This document shows, in pieces, positions 1 through 8,754 of a stretch of 54,127 nt of DNA (the first letter of the stretch is position 1; every line of letters begins with the position of its first letter). Source of the DNA: Planctomycetaceae bacterium (GTDB taxonomy: Bacteria; Planctomycetota; Planctomycetia; Pirellulales; PALSA-1355). Where the stretch lies: positions 59,828-113,954 of the forward strand of contig PLYM01000261.1 of the NCBI GenBank assembly GCA_003153375.1, written 5' to 3'. Both the position numbers and the translations under genes were made by a program. The notes beneath the pieces were generated by a model. It was not told the DNA's origin. It searched no databases and saw only the letters and a list, made by a program, of their open reading frames with translations.

Positions 1-510
1 CCGCTGCCCGAGGCGCAGTTGGACCGCTTTATGTTCAACATCCGGGTCGACTATCCGTCGGCCAGCGAGGAGGAAATGATCCTCTCGGCCACGACCCGCA
101 ACGAAAAGCCAGAAGTGCGCAAGGTGCTCTCGGCCCGCTCGATTTTGAACCTGCAGAAGCTGGTCGGGTCGGTGGCGGTGAGCGAGTACATCATCAAGTA
201 CGTGGCTCGGCTGGTGAGGGCCACGCGGCCCAAAAGCGACGGAGCGCCGGACTTCGTGCGCGAGCTGGTCGACTGGGGAGCCGGCCCCCGCGCGGGACAG
301 TTTCTGATCCACGGAGGCAAAGCCTTGGCGGCCATGGATGGGCGATTTTCTGTAGCTATCGAGGACATTCGCAAAGTGGCGATTCCCGTGTTGCGCCACC
401 GGGTGAGCACGAATTTTCAGGCCCAAGCCGAAGGCATGACGACCGAAGACGTCATCGAGCGACTGCTCCGCGAAATTCCCACGCCCGATATCCCGAAGTT
501 TTCGAATTGA
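1..510 (+). CDS. MoxR-family AAA+ ATPase, C-terminal part (5' end outside window)
   Basis: The reading frame is open from base 1, so the gene starts upstream of the window. The first visible residues, PLPEAQLDRFMF, are the sensor/arginine-finger region typical of MoxR AAA+ ATPases, followed by the helical lid domain (about 150 residues). MoxR proteins act as cytoplasmic chaperone-like ATPases, usually encoded just before DUF58 and VWA-domain genes, and are thought to insert metals or assemble VWA partners. The same order is seen here: DUF58, BatA-like and VWA genes follow on the same strand. The Walker A and B motifs lie outside the window and cannot be checked. Confidence 0.93.
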   Translation, partial: PLPEAQLDRFMFNIRVDYPSASEEEMILSATTRNEKPEVRKVLSARSILNLQKLVGSVAVSEYIIKYVARLVRATRPKSDGAPDFVRELVDWGAGPRAGQFLIHGGKALAAMDGRFSVAIEDIRKVAIPVLRHRVSTNFQAQAEGMTTEDVIERLLREIPTPDIPKFSN

Positions 511-611
511 CCTTAGAATGAGATTGGGGCGAGTTGGGTTGCCCCCTGCTGGGTGAGCCCCGTGACGCCGCTCGCGTGCCACGGGTTGCCGCGGAAGAAG
601 TTGGCGCACGC

Positions 612-1508
612 ATGCCCGCCGTCGAACAATATCTGAAGCCGGAAGTCATTCGGCAGATTTCGCGCCTCGATCTGCGCGCGCAATTCATCGTCAAGGGCTT
701 CTTGCAGGGCATGCACGCCAGCCCGTTCCACGGGTTCTCGGTCGAGTTCAGCGAACACCGCAAATACACGCCGGGCGACGACCCGCAGGACATTGATTGG
801 CTGGTCTATGCCAAGACCGACAAGTACTACATCAAGAAGTTCGAGGCCGAGACGAACATCACCGGCTATCTGGTGATGGATCTGAGTCGCTCGATGGGCT
901 ACACCTATCGCCAGGAGTTGACCAAGTTCGACTACGCGATTTGTCTGGCCGCGGCCCTCTGCTACCTGATGGTGCAGCAGCAGGACCCCGTGGGCTTGAT
1001 CACGTTCGATCAGAAGATTCGTCAGAGTCTTCCGGCGCGATCGAAGCGCACGCAACTGGGCAACGTGCTGTCGCTGTTGGCCAATTTGCGACCCGAGGGC
1101 GAAACCGACATCGCCAAAAGCTTGATTCAAATCGCGGCCATGTTGCGACACCGCAGCCTGGTGATGCTGTTTACGGATTTGTTCGCCGAACCCGAGCCGG
1201 TGATTCGCGCATTGCGGCGGTTGAGGCACGGTGGGCACGACGTGATCCTGTTTCACATTCTGGATGAAGCCGAGGTGCGATTTCCGTTCGATGGCTTGAT
1301 CGAGTTCGAGGAACCCGAGACGCACGAGAAGTTGCAGATCGATGCCAGCGGCTTTCAGGCCGATTATCTCCGCGAGATTCGCGAGTTCTGCGATCGCTAT
1401 CGCCGCGAATGTTTTCAGAACGGCATCGACTACGTGCAGATCGACACGAGCATGCAGTTCGATCGGGCCCTGACCGAATATCTGACGAGCCGCCGGTCGA
1501 GGTGCTGA
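612..1508 (+). CDS. DUF58 domain protein (VWA-like), MoxR partner
   Basis: A 298-residue protein with the DUF58 signature FSEHRKYTPGDDPQDIDW (about residues 46-63) followed by a VWA-like fold with an intact metal-binding DLSRS motif (D90, S92, S94). The frame is open further upstream to 534, but ATG 612 gives the normal DUF58 N-terminus (MPAVEQYLKPEV). It lies 101 bases after the MoxR gene and its stop overlaps the next start (TGATG at 1506-1510), so it is translated together with the BatA-like gene. DUF58 proteins are the usual partners of MoxR ATPases; the exact client is unknown. No membrane segment is visible, so it is probably cytoplasmic. Confidence 0.92.
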   Translation: MPAVEQYLKPEVIRQISRLDLRAQFIVKGFLQGMHASPFHGFSVEFSEHRKYTPGDDPQDIDWLVYAKTDKYYIKKFEAETNITGYLVMDLSRSMGYTYRQELTKFDYAICLAAALCYLMVQQQDPVGLITFDQKIRQSLPARSKRTQLGNVLSLLANLRPEGETDIAKSLIQIAAMLRHRSLVMLFTDLFAEPEPVIRALRRLRHGGHDVILFHILDEAEVRFPFDGLIEFEEPETHEKLQIDASGFQADYLREIREFCDRYRRECFQNGIDYVQIDTSMQFDRALTEYLTSRRSRC

Positions 1509-3718
1509 TGACCTTCGTGCATGTGGCATTCTTGGGCGGAGTCGCGGCGATCGTCGTGCCGATCGTGCTACACCTGATGATGCGGCAGCAGCCGAAGCAC
1601 CTGGAATTTCCGGCGCTACGGTTCATCAAGCTTCGCGAATCGGCCAACCGCCGGCAGGTGCGACTGCGGCATTGGCTGTTGCTGGCAATGAGGGTCGCGA
1701 TCATCGGGTTATTGGCGCTGGCCCTGGCACGACCCAGCATTCTGGCCTCGGGCATGCTCGGCAACCAGGAGGCGCCGTTGGCCGCCTCGTTGGTGTTCGA
1801 CACCAACCCCCGCTTGCAATATCGGCAGCAGAACAAGACCCGGTTGGAAGTCGCGCAAGAGACGGCCGGCTGGCTGCTGCCGCAGTTTCCGGCCGAAAGC
1901 GACGTCGCCGTGATCGATTCGCGCTCGGCCTCGGCCGCCTTTGCCGTCGATCTGAGTGCCGCGCGACAGCGGATCGAGCGGCTTAACGCCGCGAGCGCCA
2001 CGCAGTCGCTGGCCGCCGCCATCGAGTCGGGGCTCAAGCTGGTGCAGGAGAGCGAAAAACCGCGCAAGGAGCTGTACGTCTTCACCGATCTGGCCAAGGT
2101 AGCCTGGTCGTCCGACGCGATGCGCGATCTGTCGCGGCAACTCAAGGCGCTCAGCGGCGTCGGCGTTTATGTGATCGACGTGGGGGCCAAGGACCCGACC
2201 GATTTCGGTCTCGACAAGCTGCATCTCTCGGGCGACGTGCTGTCGAGCGGCAGCCCATTGCGCATGACGGCCGACCTGGTGCACGTCGGCGCGGGCGACG
2301 AGCGCGGGGTCGAACTCTATGTGCTCGACCATGAAACGCGCAAGCCCGATCTGCGAGCCCAGCAGCAATTCACCGTGCGACCGGGCGAATCGCAGCGCGC
2401 CGACTTCGCGCTGCGCGGACTCGGGCCGGGAATTCATCAAGGCTATTTGAAGATTGTCGGCGAAGACGCCCTGCCCTGCGACGATACGCAGTGGTTCACG
2501 GTCGAAGTGCGGCCGAGCTGGCGGGTGTTGATTGCCGCGCCCGAGGACGCGAAGCGCAAAGCGGCCGATTATGTTTTTTTTCTGTCGCTGGCGCTGTTGA
2601 ATGGTGCGTTCGAGCGCGATGTGATCTCGACCGAGGAATTGGCCGGCAAGTCGTTGGACGGATATGCCGCCGTGTGCATTCTTGACCCGCGTCCGTTGGC
2701 CCCGACGGTCTGGCAAAAGCTGCACTCGTTTGTCGCGACCGGCGGAGGTCTGGGGGTCTTTTTGGGCCGCAACGCCACCCCGATCCAGTCCTTCAACGAA
2801 CCCCTTGCGCAAGAACTGTTGCCAGCGAAGCTGGTGCGGCAGTGGCGCGGCGAGGTCAACCTGGCGCCCGAAAACTTCGAGCACCCGGCGCTCGCCAAGT
2901 TTCGCACGCTCGAGGTCGCCTGGGAGTTGTTGCCCGTGTTGCGCCACTGGCAACTGGGAACCTTGGCTCAAGGGGCGACGGTCGTGGCGGCGTTTTCGAA
3001 TCGCCAGCCGGCGCTTGTCGAGCGGCCGGTCGGCAAGGGCCGCGTGATGCTCATGACCACGCCGATTTCCGACGGTTTGAATCGCCCCGACTATTGGAAC
3101 CTGTTGCCCACCGGCGAGGACAAGGCGGCCTTCGTCACGCTCGTCAATGAGATCGTGTTCTATCTCGTCGGCAGCGGCCAGCAGCGGCTGAATTATACGG
3201 CGGGCGAAACCGCGATCGTGCACCTGGAACCCGGCCAGCAGGCTCCCATTTGTTCGCTGACCACGCCCCGCGGCGACACCTTGAGAATTCCGGTCGACGA
3301 GAAACAAAACGCGATCGTGGTGACATCCACTGACGTGCCTGGCAACTATCGCATCCAGGCCGGTGGCGGCGAACAGGCCATCGATGGCGGATTCAGCGTT
3401 AATCTGCCGGCCGACGTCAGCCAGTTGGAACGCGCCAGCGCGGCGGACCTGCAAGCCGTGTTTGGCGATACCGAATTTCGGCTGGCCCACAATCGCGACG
3501 AGATTGATCGCAGCGTGAGCGCCGGCCGCGTCGGCCAGGAGCTGTTTCCCTACCTGATCGTGCTGTTGGTATTGATTCTCGCCTGCGAGCAGGTGCTCTC
3601 GAACCGTTTTTATCAAGACCACGACACAGCCGTCTTGCGATCGGCCGCCGCGCGGCTGGCTCAGAAGGCGGTCAGCGCGCGGCAAGAGGGACCCGACGTG
3701 GCGGTCAAGTCTCGATGA
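1508..3718 (+). CDS. BatA-like membrane protein with degenerate VWA domain
   Basis: A 736-residue protein with the aerotolerance-regulator (BatA) type N-terminus: a first membrane helix at about residues 5-23 ending in LHLMMRQQ, and a second at about 47-68 (LLLAMRVAIIGLLALALARP). A VWA-like region follows, in which the usual DxSxS metal site is replaced by FDTNPR, so metal binding is probably lost. A middle region resembles the glutamine-amidotransferase-like fold seen in such proteins, and a last helix lies near 677-695, leaving a short cytoplasmic tail. Start ATG 1508 was chosen because it overlaps the DUF58 stop by one base and opens with the canonical BatA helix; the frame upstream of it is shadow. 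The stop overlaps the next start by 4 bases. Confidence 0.88.
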   Translation: MTFVHVAFLGGVAAIVVPIVLHLMMRQQPKHLEFPALRFIKLRESANRRQVRLRHWLLLAMRVAIIGLLALALARPSILASGMLGNQEAPLAASLVFDTNPRLQYRQQNKTRLEVAQETAGWLLPQFPAESDVAVIDSRSASAAFAVDLSAARQRIERLNAASATQSLAAAIESGLKLVQESEKPRKELYVFTDLAKVAWSSDAMRDLSRQLKALSGVGVYVIDVGAKDPTDFGLDKLHLSGDVLSSGSPLRMTADLVHVGAGDERGVELYVLDHETRKPDLRAQQQFTVRPGESQRADFALRGLGPGIHQGYLKIVGEDALPCDDTQWFTVEVRPSWRVLIAAPEDAKRKAADYVFFLSLALLNGAFERDVISTEELAGKSLDGYAAVCILDPRPLAPTVWQKLHSFVATGGGLGVFLGRNATPIQSFNEPLAQELLPAKLVRQWRGEVNLAPENFEHPALAKFRTLEVAWELLPVLRHWQLGTLAQGATVVAAFSNRQPALVERPVGKGRVMLMTTPISDGLNRPDYWNLLPTGEDKAAFVTLVNEIVFYLVGSGQQRLNYTAGETAIVHLEPGQQAPICSLTTPRGDTLRIPVDEKQNAIVVTSTDVPGNYRIQAGGGEQAIDGGFSVNLPADVSQLERASAADLQAVFGDTEFRLAHNRDEIDRSVSAGRVGQELFPYLIVLLVLILACEQVLSNRFYQDHDTAVLRSAAARLAQKAVSARQEGPDVAVKSR

Positions 3719-5979
3719 GCAGCGAGTGGTACTTTAATCCGGTCGGCGGTTTTGTCCTGGTCGGCCTCGCGGCGCTGGTGTTGGTGTTGCTGCTGACGTT
3801 CTTGGGGCTGCCTCGCCACCGGCTGACGCCGCGACAGCGGTGGGCGCTGGTCGGCTTGCGGCTGGCCGTGATCGTGCTGGCCCTGTTGGCGATGCTGCGT
3901 CCGGCGCTCGTGCATACCACGACCAGGCGACAGGCGGCCACGCTCGTGGTGCTCGTCGACAGCTCGCGCAGCATGCTGGTGGCGGACGCGGTGAACGGAA
4001 AGACGCGCTGGGACCTGTTGCGTTCGGCCCTTGACGAGGCCCTTCCCACCCTATGCACCCTCGGCGAGCAATTGGAAGTCAAGGTTTACACGTTCGATGC
4101 CGAGGTGCATCCCGTCGACTTCACTGCGCAAGCTCTTGAGCTGGGCTCAACGCCCGAGGGCGAACAGACGGCGATCGGCGCCGCGATCGAGGACATCTTG
4201 CGCCGCGAAGCCGGCAAGCGGCTGGCGGGGGTGATCCTGATGAGTGACGGAGCGCAACGGGCTTATGCCCCGCGCGATTTGGCGCCGCAAGGACCGACGC
4301 GGCGGCTGGCCGACCTCGGCTATCCACTCTACACCTTGGCATTCGGCCAGGCACGCGGGCTGGGCCAGGCCCGTGACGTGGCGCTCAAAGATCTGTCGGT
4401 CAATCAAACGGTGTACGTCAAGAATGACCTGACCGTGCGCGGCACGCTGTCGATCGACGGCTTCGCCGGACAGAGCATCCCCGTGCAGCTGCTGTTCGAG
4501 ACGCCCTCGGGCCAAATGGAGCAAGTGGCCGGCGAGGCCGTCAAGGCGCGCGAGAACGGCGAGGCGATACCGGTGGAGCTGCAGACGATTCCGCAAACTC
4601 CGGGCGAGTTCAAGCTCACGCTGCGAGCCCGCAAGCAGCCGGGCGAGCTGGTGACCACGAACAACGAGATGAGCACTTTCGTGACCGTGCTCAAAGGGGG
4701 CATCAACGTGCTCTATGTCGAGGGCGCGCTGCGCGTCGATTCGAAATACTTGCTGCTGTCGCTCGACGCTTCCCAGGACATCAAGGTCGACTTCGTGCGC
4801 TTGGACCAGCGCGACGCAAAACTGCGGCCGGTCAGCCTGGAAAAAAACTTTGCACGCGGTAAGTACGATGTCTACGTGATCGGCGACGTCGACGCTTCGT
4901 CGTTCACGCGCGAGGAGCTGGAAACGCTGGCCAGCACCGTGAAGGCCGGTGCCGGACTGCTGATGATTGGTGGCTTTCACACCTTTGGCCCCGGTGGCTA
5001 TCAGGACACGCCGCTGGCCGAGTTGCTGCCGGTGACGATGGACGCCAACGAGCGGCAGCGCCTCGGCGACCCGATCCGCTCGGACGTGCAGTTGCGCGGG
5101 CCCTTGAAAATGCGGCCCGCAAAGCCCTTGGGCGAGAAGCATTATTTGATGCGCCTGGCGGAAGGTGCCGAGCGCGACAACATTTGGAACCAACTGCCGG
5201 AGCTCGAAGGGGCGAACAAATTGGGTGCCCCGAAGCCCGCCGCGCAAGTGCTGGCCGAAACGCCCGACGGCAAGCCGCTGCTCGTCGTGCAAGAAGCCGG
5301 CGGCCGGGTGATTGCCTTCGCCGGCGACACGACATGGCATTGGTGGATGGAAGGGTTCGAGGCGCAGCACAAGCGGTTTTGGCGACAAGCCATTCTCTGG
5401 TTGGCGCGCAAGGACGAAACTTCGGAGGGCAACGTTTGGATCAAGCTGGCGCACCGTCGCTACAGTCCGCGATCGCGCGTTGAGTTCACCGTCGGCGCCC
5501 GCTCGCCGCAGGGGGACGTGCTCACCGATGCCCGCTTCGAGGCCATGGTCACGTTGCCCGACGGCAGCCAACAGAAATTGAACCTTGTGCAGCAGGCCGA
5601 TCAGGTCGACGGGGTTTTCGACGGCACGCAAACGGCAGGCGACTATGCGATCAACGTGACGGCCAGTCACGGCGGCGCGCCGGTTGGCACGGCTCGATCG
5701 CGCTTTCTGGTTTACGAGCAGGATTTGGAATTGGACAACGCCGTGGCCGATCCGACGCTGTTGGCCAGTTTGTCGGCGATCACGAAAGACGCCGGCGGCG
5801 AATCGCTCGCGCCCGAGGAATTGCCGGCGCTGTTGCGGCGCATCGAAGAGAAGCCGGCCGAAATGGACGTCGAGTCGCTGGTCAAGCAAACCCCGTGGGA
5901 CACCTGGCCGTTCTTTCTGGTGTTTGTCGCGCTGATGAGTTGCGAATGGTATCTGCGCAAGAAGTGGGGCCTGGTCTGA
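3715..5979 (+). CDS. VWA-domain membrane protein (BatB-like, extended)
   Basis: A 754-residue protein with two N-terminal membrane helices (about 11-32 and 42-62), a VWA domain beginning near residue 75 with an intact MIDAS motif DSSRS (82-86), a long extracytoplasmic middle part with an amidotransferase-like segment (about 330-560), and a C-terminal helix (about 732-748) ending in YLRKKW. ATGA overlap with the upstream BatA-like gene (3715-3718) shows tight translational coupling. Together with MoxR and DUF58 this forms the four-gene cluster common in planctomycetes; such clusters are linked to envelope stress and protein-complex assembly in other bacteria, but the planctomycete role is not known. 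The next gene is convergent, 11 bases away. Confidence 0.88.
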   Translation: MSSEWYFNPVGGFVLVGLAALVLVLLLTFLGLPRHRLTPRQRWALVGLRLAVIVLALLAMLRPALVHTTTRRQAATLVVLVDSSRSMLVADAVNGKTRWDLLRSALDEALPTLCTLGEQLEVKVYTFDAEVHPVDFTAQALELGSTPEGEQTAIGAAIEDILRREAGKRLAGVILMSDGAQRAYAPRDLAPQGPTRRLADLGYPLYTLAFGQARGLGQARDVALKDLSVNQTVYVKNDLTVRGTLSIDGFAGQSIPVQLLFETPSGQMEQVAGEAVKARENGEAIPVELQTIPQTPGEFKLTLRARKQPGELVTTNNEMSTFVTVLKGGINVLYVEGALRVDSKYLLLSLDASQDIKVDFVRLDQRDAKLRPVSLEKNFARGKYDVYVIGDVDASSFTREELETLASTVKAGAGLLMIGGFHTFGPGGYQDTPLAELLPVTMDANERQRLGDPIRSDVQLRGPLKMRPAKPLGEKHYLMRLAEGAERDNIWNQLPELEGANKLGAPKPAAQVLAETPDGKPLLVVQEAGGRVIAFAGDTTWHWWMEGFEAQHKRFWRQAILWLARKDETSEGNVWIKLAHRRYSPRSRVEFTVGARSPQGDVLTDARFEAMVTLPDGSQQKLNLVQQADQVDGVFDGTQTAGDYAINVTASHGGAPVGTARSRFLVYEQDLELDNAVADPTLLASLSAITKDAGGESLAPEELPALLRRIEEKPAEMDVESLVKQTPWDTWPFFLVFVALMSCEWYLRKKWGLV

Positions 5980-5990
5980 AGCACACTGCG

Positions 5991-6710
5991 TTAGTGCTGC
6001 TCATTCCACTCGGCGCGTCCATAGCGAGTTGCCACGAGCTCGCGGACGCGGTCCCGCGGCCAATCGACCAATACATCCTTCGGCGACCAGGCGGATTGCA
6101 GGGCTTTTTTTAGAGCCCTCGCGCAAAGTGGCAGATTGGTGATGAACTCGCCGTGCGCTCGCTGGTGGCGATAGTCTGGCTGCCGCGGCGGCATCTTCAG
6201 ACATTCGTCGACCAGTGCCAGCGGAAAATCGTAGAGCAACGTGCCGTGATAGAGCAGCGCGTGCCGCTTGCAGCGCAGGCTATTGCCGGAGAACTTCAGC
6301 TCGCCGAGCGCCAGATCGCTCGTTCCTCGTCGCCGCACGCCGGGAGCCAACGGTCGTAGCGCGGCCAGCAACGTGTCGAGCACGAAGCGGTGCGCCTCGT
6401 CGACGGCTCGCAGCGCCGGATGGTTTTCGTACGACAGCACCACCGCGTACATCAGCGAACCGGGACCCGCGACGATCGCCGCGCCGCCGCTGGCGCGCCG
6501 CAAAACCGGGATTCCTTGCTGGCGACAGAACGCCAGTTCCACTTCGTGCGAAGCCTGCGAGCTGCGTCCCAAGACGACCATCGGCCGCGGCGCTTCCCAG
6601 ATGCGCAGCACCTCGAGCGGTTCGCGCCCAGCTTCAGCTTCGTCGAGCAAAGCTTCGTCCAGCGCCAGGTTTTCTTCCGCCGTTTCGAACGTCAGGTCGA
6701 GCAATCGCAT
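5991..6710 (-). CDS. Lipoate-protein ligase A family protein (single-domain)
   Basis: A 239-residue protein with the biotin/lipoate-ligase fold: RRASGGAAIV (71-80, the lipoyl-AMP/substrate loop), the catalytic-lysine region LKFSGNSLRC (138-147, K139) and HGTLLYDF (155-162). This family attaches lipoate or octanoate to the E2 and H proteins of 2-oxoacid dehydrogenases and glycine cleavage. It lacks the C-terminal accessory domain of E. coli LplA, so it may instead be a LipM-like octanoyltransferase or need a partner. The frame is open to 6773, but ATG 6710 (MRLLDLTFET) matches the normal family start. Convergent with the VWA gene; divergent from the HEAT-repeat gene, with an IS between. Confidence 0.85.
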   Translation of the reverse strand: MRLLDLTFETAEENLALDEALLDEAEAGREPLEVLRIWEAPRPMVVLGRSSQASHEVELAFCRQQGIPVLRRASGGAAIVAGPGSLMYAVVLSYENHPALRAVDEAHRFVLDTLLAALRPLAPGVRRRGTSDLALGELKFSGNSLRCKRHALLYHGTLLYDFPLALVDECLKMPPRQPDYRHQRAHGEFITNLPLCARALKKALQSAWSPKDVLVDWPRDRVRELVATRYGRAEWNEQH

Positions 6711-6762
6711 GAGAATCCCTGAGAATTCGTGGTGTAGTGGCCACACGCATCGGCGGGTTCGC

Positions 6763-6790
6763 TTGACGGCCACCGCCGCCCCCCTACACT
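6763..6790 (+). promoter_or_regulatory. Predicted sigma70-type promoter, now cut off by the IS
   Basis: TTGACG at 6763-6768, a 16-base spacer, and TACACT at 6785-6790. Without the IS and one copy of the TTA duplication, this promoter would sit about 41 bases before the HEAT-repeat start codon. The IS target duplication begins at the last base of the -10 box. Transcription from here would now run antisense to the transposase. Confidence 0.55.
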
Positions 6791-6792
6791 TA

Positions 6793-6808
6793 GAGCGTCT
6801 AACAAAAC
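6793..6808. repeat. IS terminal inverted repeat, left
   Basis: GAGCGTCTAACAAAAC, identical over 16 bases to the reverse complement of 7680-7695. The transposase stop codon (TAG on the minus strand, 6799-6801) lies inside it. Confidence 0.95.
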
Positions 6809-7258
6809 TTGGTGACGTAATTCCAGCAGATCATTGAACAGCCGAGCGTGAGGAAGGCTTCGTGGATATCGGCACGTCGTTCATAGCGGGTACGAAGTCG
6901 TCGGAACTGGTGCAGCCAGGACAGCGTTCGTTCAACCACCCAGCGGGTTTCCCCCAGGCCACTCCCATGTTCGGTATCGCGGTGAGCGAGAACAGGGTCG
7001 ATGCCGCGCCGGCGCAGTTGACGCTCGTGGGACGCCGAGCCGTAGGCACGATCTCCCTGGACTTTCTCAGGGCGTCGTCGTGGTCGGCCAGGCTTGCCAG
7101 CGACTGGCGGAACCGCGTCGACCAACGGCACGAGTTGTGTCACGTCGTGCGCATTGGCTCCGGTGACGATGGCCGAAAGTGGAATGCCGTCGGCGTCGGT
7201 CAACAGGTGATGCTTGCTGCCCGCCTTGCCGCGATCCGTGGGGTTGCGGCCCGTTTTT
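6799..7258 (-). CDS. IS5-family transposase, orfB part (made by -1 frameshift)
   Basis: The second frame of the transposase, joined to orfA by a predicted -1 slip at the A5 run (minus strand, 7254-7258). It opens with KTGRNPTDRGKAGSKHH and contains the second catalytic aspartate in GDRAYGS and the glutamate in VVERTLSWLHQFRRL, which is the IS5 C-terminal signature. The first aspartate (VVDS) is in orfA, so neither half is complete alone. The open frame extends upstream to 7572 but that part only shadows orfA. The stop lies in the terminal inverted repeat. Confidence 0.88.
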
Positions 7259-7601
7259 GCCCGCCGAGCACGGCTCGCGCTGTCGCACTGTCGACCACGG
7301 CTCGTGACCAGTCGATCTGGTCCGCACTTCGCAGGCGTGCCAACAACAGGCGATGCAACTGTTGCCAGACGCCTGCTTCGTGCCAGTCGTGCAGCCGTCG
7401 CCAACAGGTCATCCCGCTGCCACAACCCATCTCTTGCGGAAGCATCTCCCAAGGGATGCCGCTGCGCAGCACAAACAAGATGCCGGTCAGCGATTCGCGA
7501 TTGCCCACGGGCGGCCGTCCACCCTTGGGATACTCGCGTGGTGCAGGCAGCAGAGGTTCGATTTCTTCCCATAGATCGTCCGAAACCAACGGCTTAGCCA
7601 T
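7200..7601 (-). CDS. IS5-family transposase, orfA
   Basis: A 133-residue frame starting at ATG 7601 after an AGGAGG ribosome-binding site at 6-base spacing; the start MAKPLVSDDLWEEIEPLLP is the typical DUF4096 (insertion-element) N-terminus of IS5 transposases. It carries GGRPPVGNRESLTGI, the IPWEMLP motif and the first catalytic aspartate (VVDSATARA). After GGQK the frame drifts into a non-homologous tail, while the continuing transposase reads on in the -1 frame, consistent with programmed frameshifting at the A5 run. Confidence 0.9.
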   Translation of the reverse strand: MAKPLVSDDLWEEIEPLLPAPREYPKGGRPPVGNRESLTGILFVLRSGIPWEMLPQEMGCGSGMTCWRRLHDWHEAGVWQQLHRLLLARLRSADQIDWSRAVVDSATARAVLGGQKRAATPRIAARRAASITC

Positions 7602-7679
7602 GGCTGTCCTCCTTGATCCAGAAAATCGGACCCACAAAGGACTACAACCTAGCTCAGACCAGGAATTTCAACCAATACC

Positions 7680-7695
7680 GTTTTGTTAGACGCTC
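7680..7695. repeat. IS terminal inverted repeat, right
   Basis: Reverse complement is GAGCGTCTAACAAAAC, a perfect match to 6793-6808. The TTA target duplication follows at 7696-7698. Confidence 0.95.
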
Positions 7696-7731
7696 TTAGT
7701 TTATTGCCGATCGCCGCCCTGAGTTCCAGCC

Positions 7732-8754
7732 ATGTCGACCAACCCGTCCCGCTCGCCGGAACTCTCGCCTGACGATGCGTTGCCCCCGGTTGAGCCGCCT
7801 AGCGCGGGCTTTATCCTGCAATTGTTTCTCGTGCCCGGCATCATCGTCGTGGTCGTAGTGATGATCTGGTTGATGTTCAATTGGCTGGCTCACAAGGGTA
7901 ACGATCGCGACGAGTTCGTGCGGGCGCTCAAGCGCAACAACGAGGCCCGTTGGCAAGCCGCGTTCAACCTGGCCAACGAGCTGCGCTCCGAACGGCAATC
8001 GGGCAACCTGCAGCTGGCGACCGATCACAAGCTGGCCGAGGAATTGGCCGGCATCCTCAATGCCGAAATTGACAGCGGCAGTGAGGCTGAAAACTCGGTG
8101 ACATTGCGAATTTATTTGTGCCGAGCGCTGGGCGAGTTCAAAGTCACCGACGGATTGCCGACGCTGATCAAGGCCGCCACGACCGAACGTGACGAGCGCG
8201 AGTCCGATGTGCGCCGCGCGGCACTCGAAGGGATCGCCCTGTTGGCTGCCAACGTGCCTGAAGACGACGACCAGTTGATCGCCAACAACGAGCTCAGCGA
8301 CGCGCTCGTCAAGGCCTCGGAGGATTCGCAGGCACGCACGCGGGGCACGGCGACCGTGGCGCTGGGCGTCATCGGCGGGGAAAAGTTCATCGAGCGATTG
8401 CGCGTGATGGCCGAAGACACGAATCCCGACGTGCGCTACAACGCCGCCACGCGGTTGGCGCATCACGGCGACGTGGCCGCCGTGCCGGTGCTGGCCGAGA
8501 TGTTGGACCAGGGCGAGAACGCGGGCGTCGATGCCGAGCCCGAAGAGAAGATGCGGCCGCGCAAACGGGTGATCATCACGATCAACGCCCTGCGGGCCAC
8601 GGGACAACTCGCCGAAAAGAACCCCGCCGCCGACTTCAGCTCCCTCAAAGCGGCGATCGAAAAGCTGCTCGCCGGCGACGTGCCCAGCGACGTCCGCGTG
8701 GAAGCCACCGCCGTGTTGCGGCAGCTCAATGCTCAACCGGCCGCCGCGCCCTAG
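7732..8754 (+). CDS. Membrane-anchored HEAT-repeat protein
   Basis: A 340-residue protein with a proline-rich cytoplasmic N-terminus, one membrane helix at about residues 26-52 (GFILQLFLVPGIIVVVVVMI) and a helical region of HEAT-type repeats from about 100 to 335 (for example SDVRRAALEGIALLA, NPDVRYNAATRLAHHGD). HEAT scaffolds bind proteins; the partner here is unknown. Starts at ATG 7732, 36 bases after the right end of the IS. The IS separates the gene from its predicted promoter at 6763-6790, so its expression may be changed or may depend on read-through or an IS-end promoter. Function not recognised beyond the fold. Confidence 0.8.
   Translation: MSTNPSRSPELSPDDALPPVEPPSAGFILQLFLVPGIIVVVVVMIWLMFNWLAHKGNDRDEFVRALKRNNEARWQAAFNLANELRSERQSGNLQLATDHKLAEELAGILNAEIDSGSEAENSVTLRIYLCRALGEFKVTDGLPTLIKAATTERDERESDVRRAALEGIALLAANVPEDDDQLIANNELSDALVKASEDSQARTRGTATVALGVIGGEKFIERLRVMAEDTNPDVRYNAATRLAHHGDVAAVPVLAEMLDQGENAGVDAEPEEKMRPRKRVIITINALRATGQLAEKNPAADFSSLKAAIEKLLAGDVPSDVRVEATAVLRQLNAQPAAAP

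Larger units (their letters stand above)
6793..7695 (-). mobile_element. IS5-family (IS427-like) insertion sequence, complete
   Basis: A 903-bp element bounded by 16-bp perfect inverted repeats (GAGCGTCTAACAAAAC) and flanked by a direct duplication of TTA (6790-6792 and 7696-7698). It holds two overlapping reading frames on the minus strand that together make one DDE transposase. The 3-bp TNA-type target duplication, ~900 bp size and -1 frameshift layout fit the IS427 group of IS5. All catalytic motifs are present and the ends are intact, which suggests a recent and possibly active copy. It sits in the intergenic region between the lipoate-ligase-like and HEAT-repeat genes. Confidence 0.93.

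Noticed and set aside
1709-3685. Minus-strand 658-codon frame opposite the BatA-like gene
   Set aside because: Same reason: antisense shadow with Arg/Gln/His bias.
4147-5889. Minus-strand 580-codon frame opposite the VWA gene
   Set aside because: Rich in Arg, Gln and His with no domain, and fully opposite a well-supported gene.
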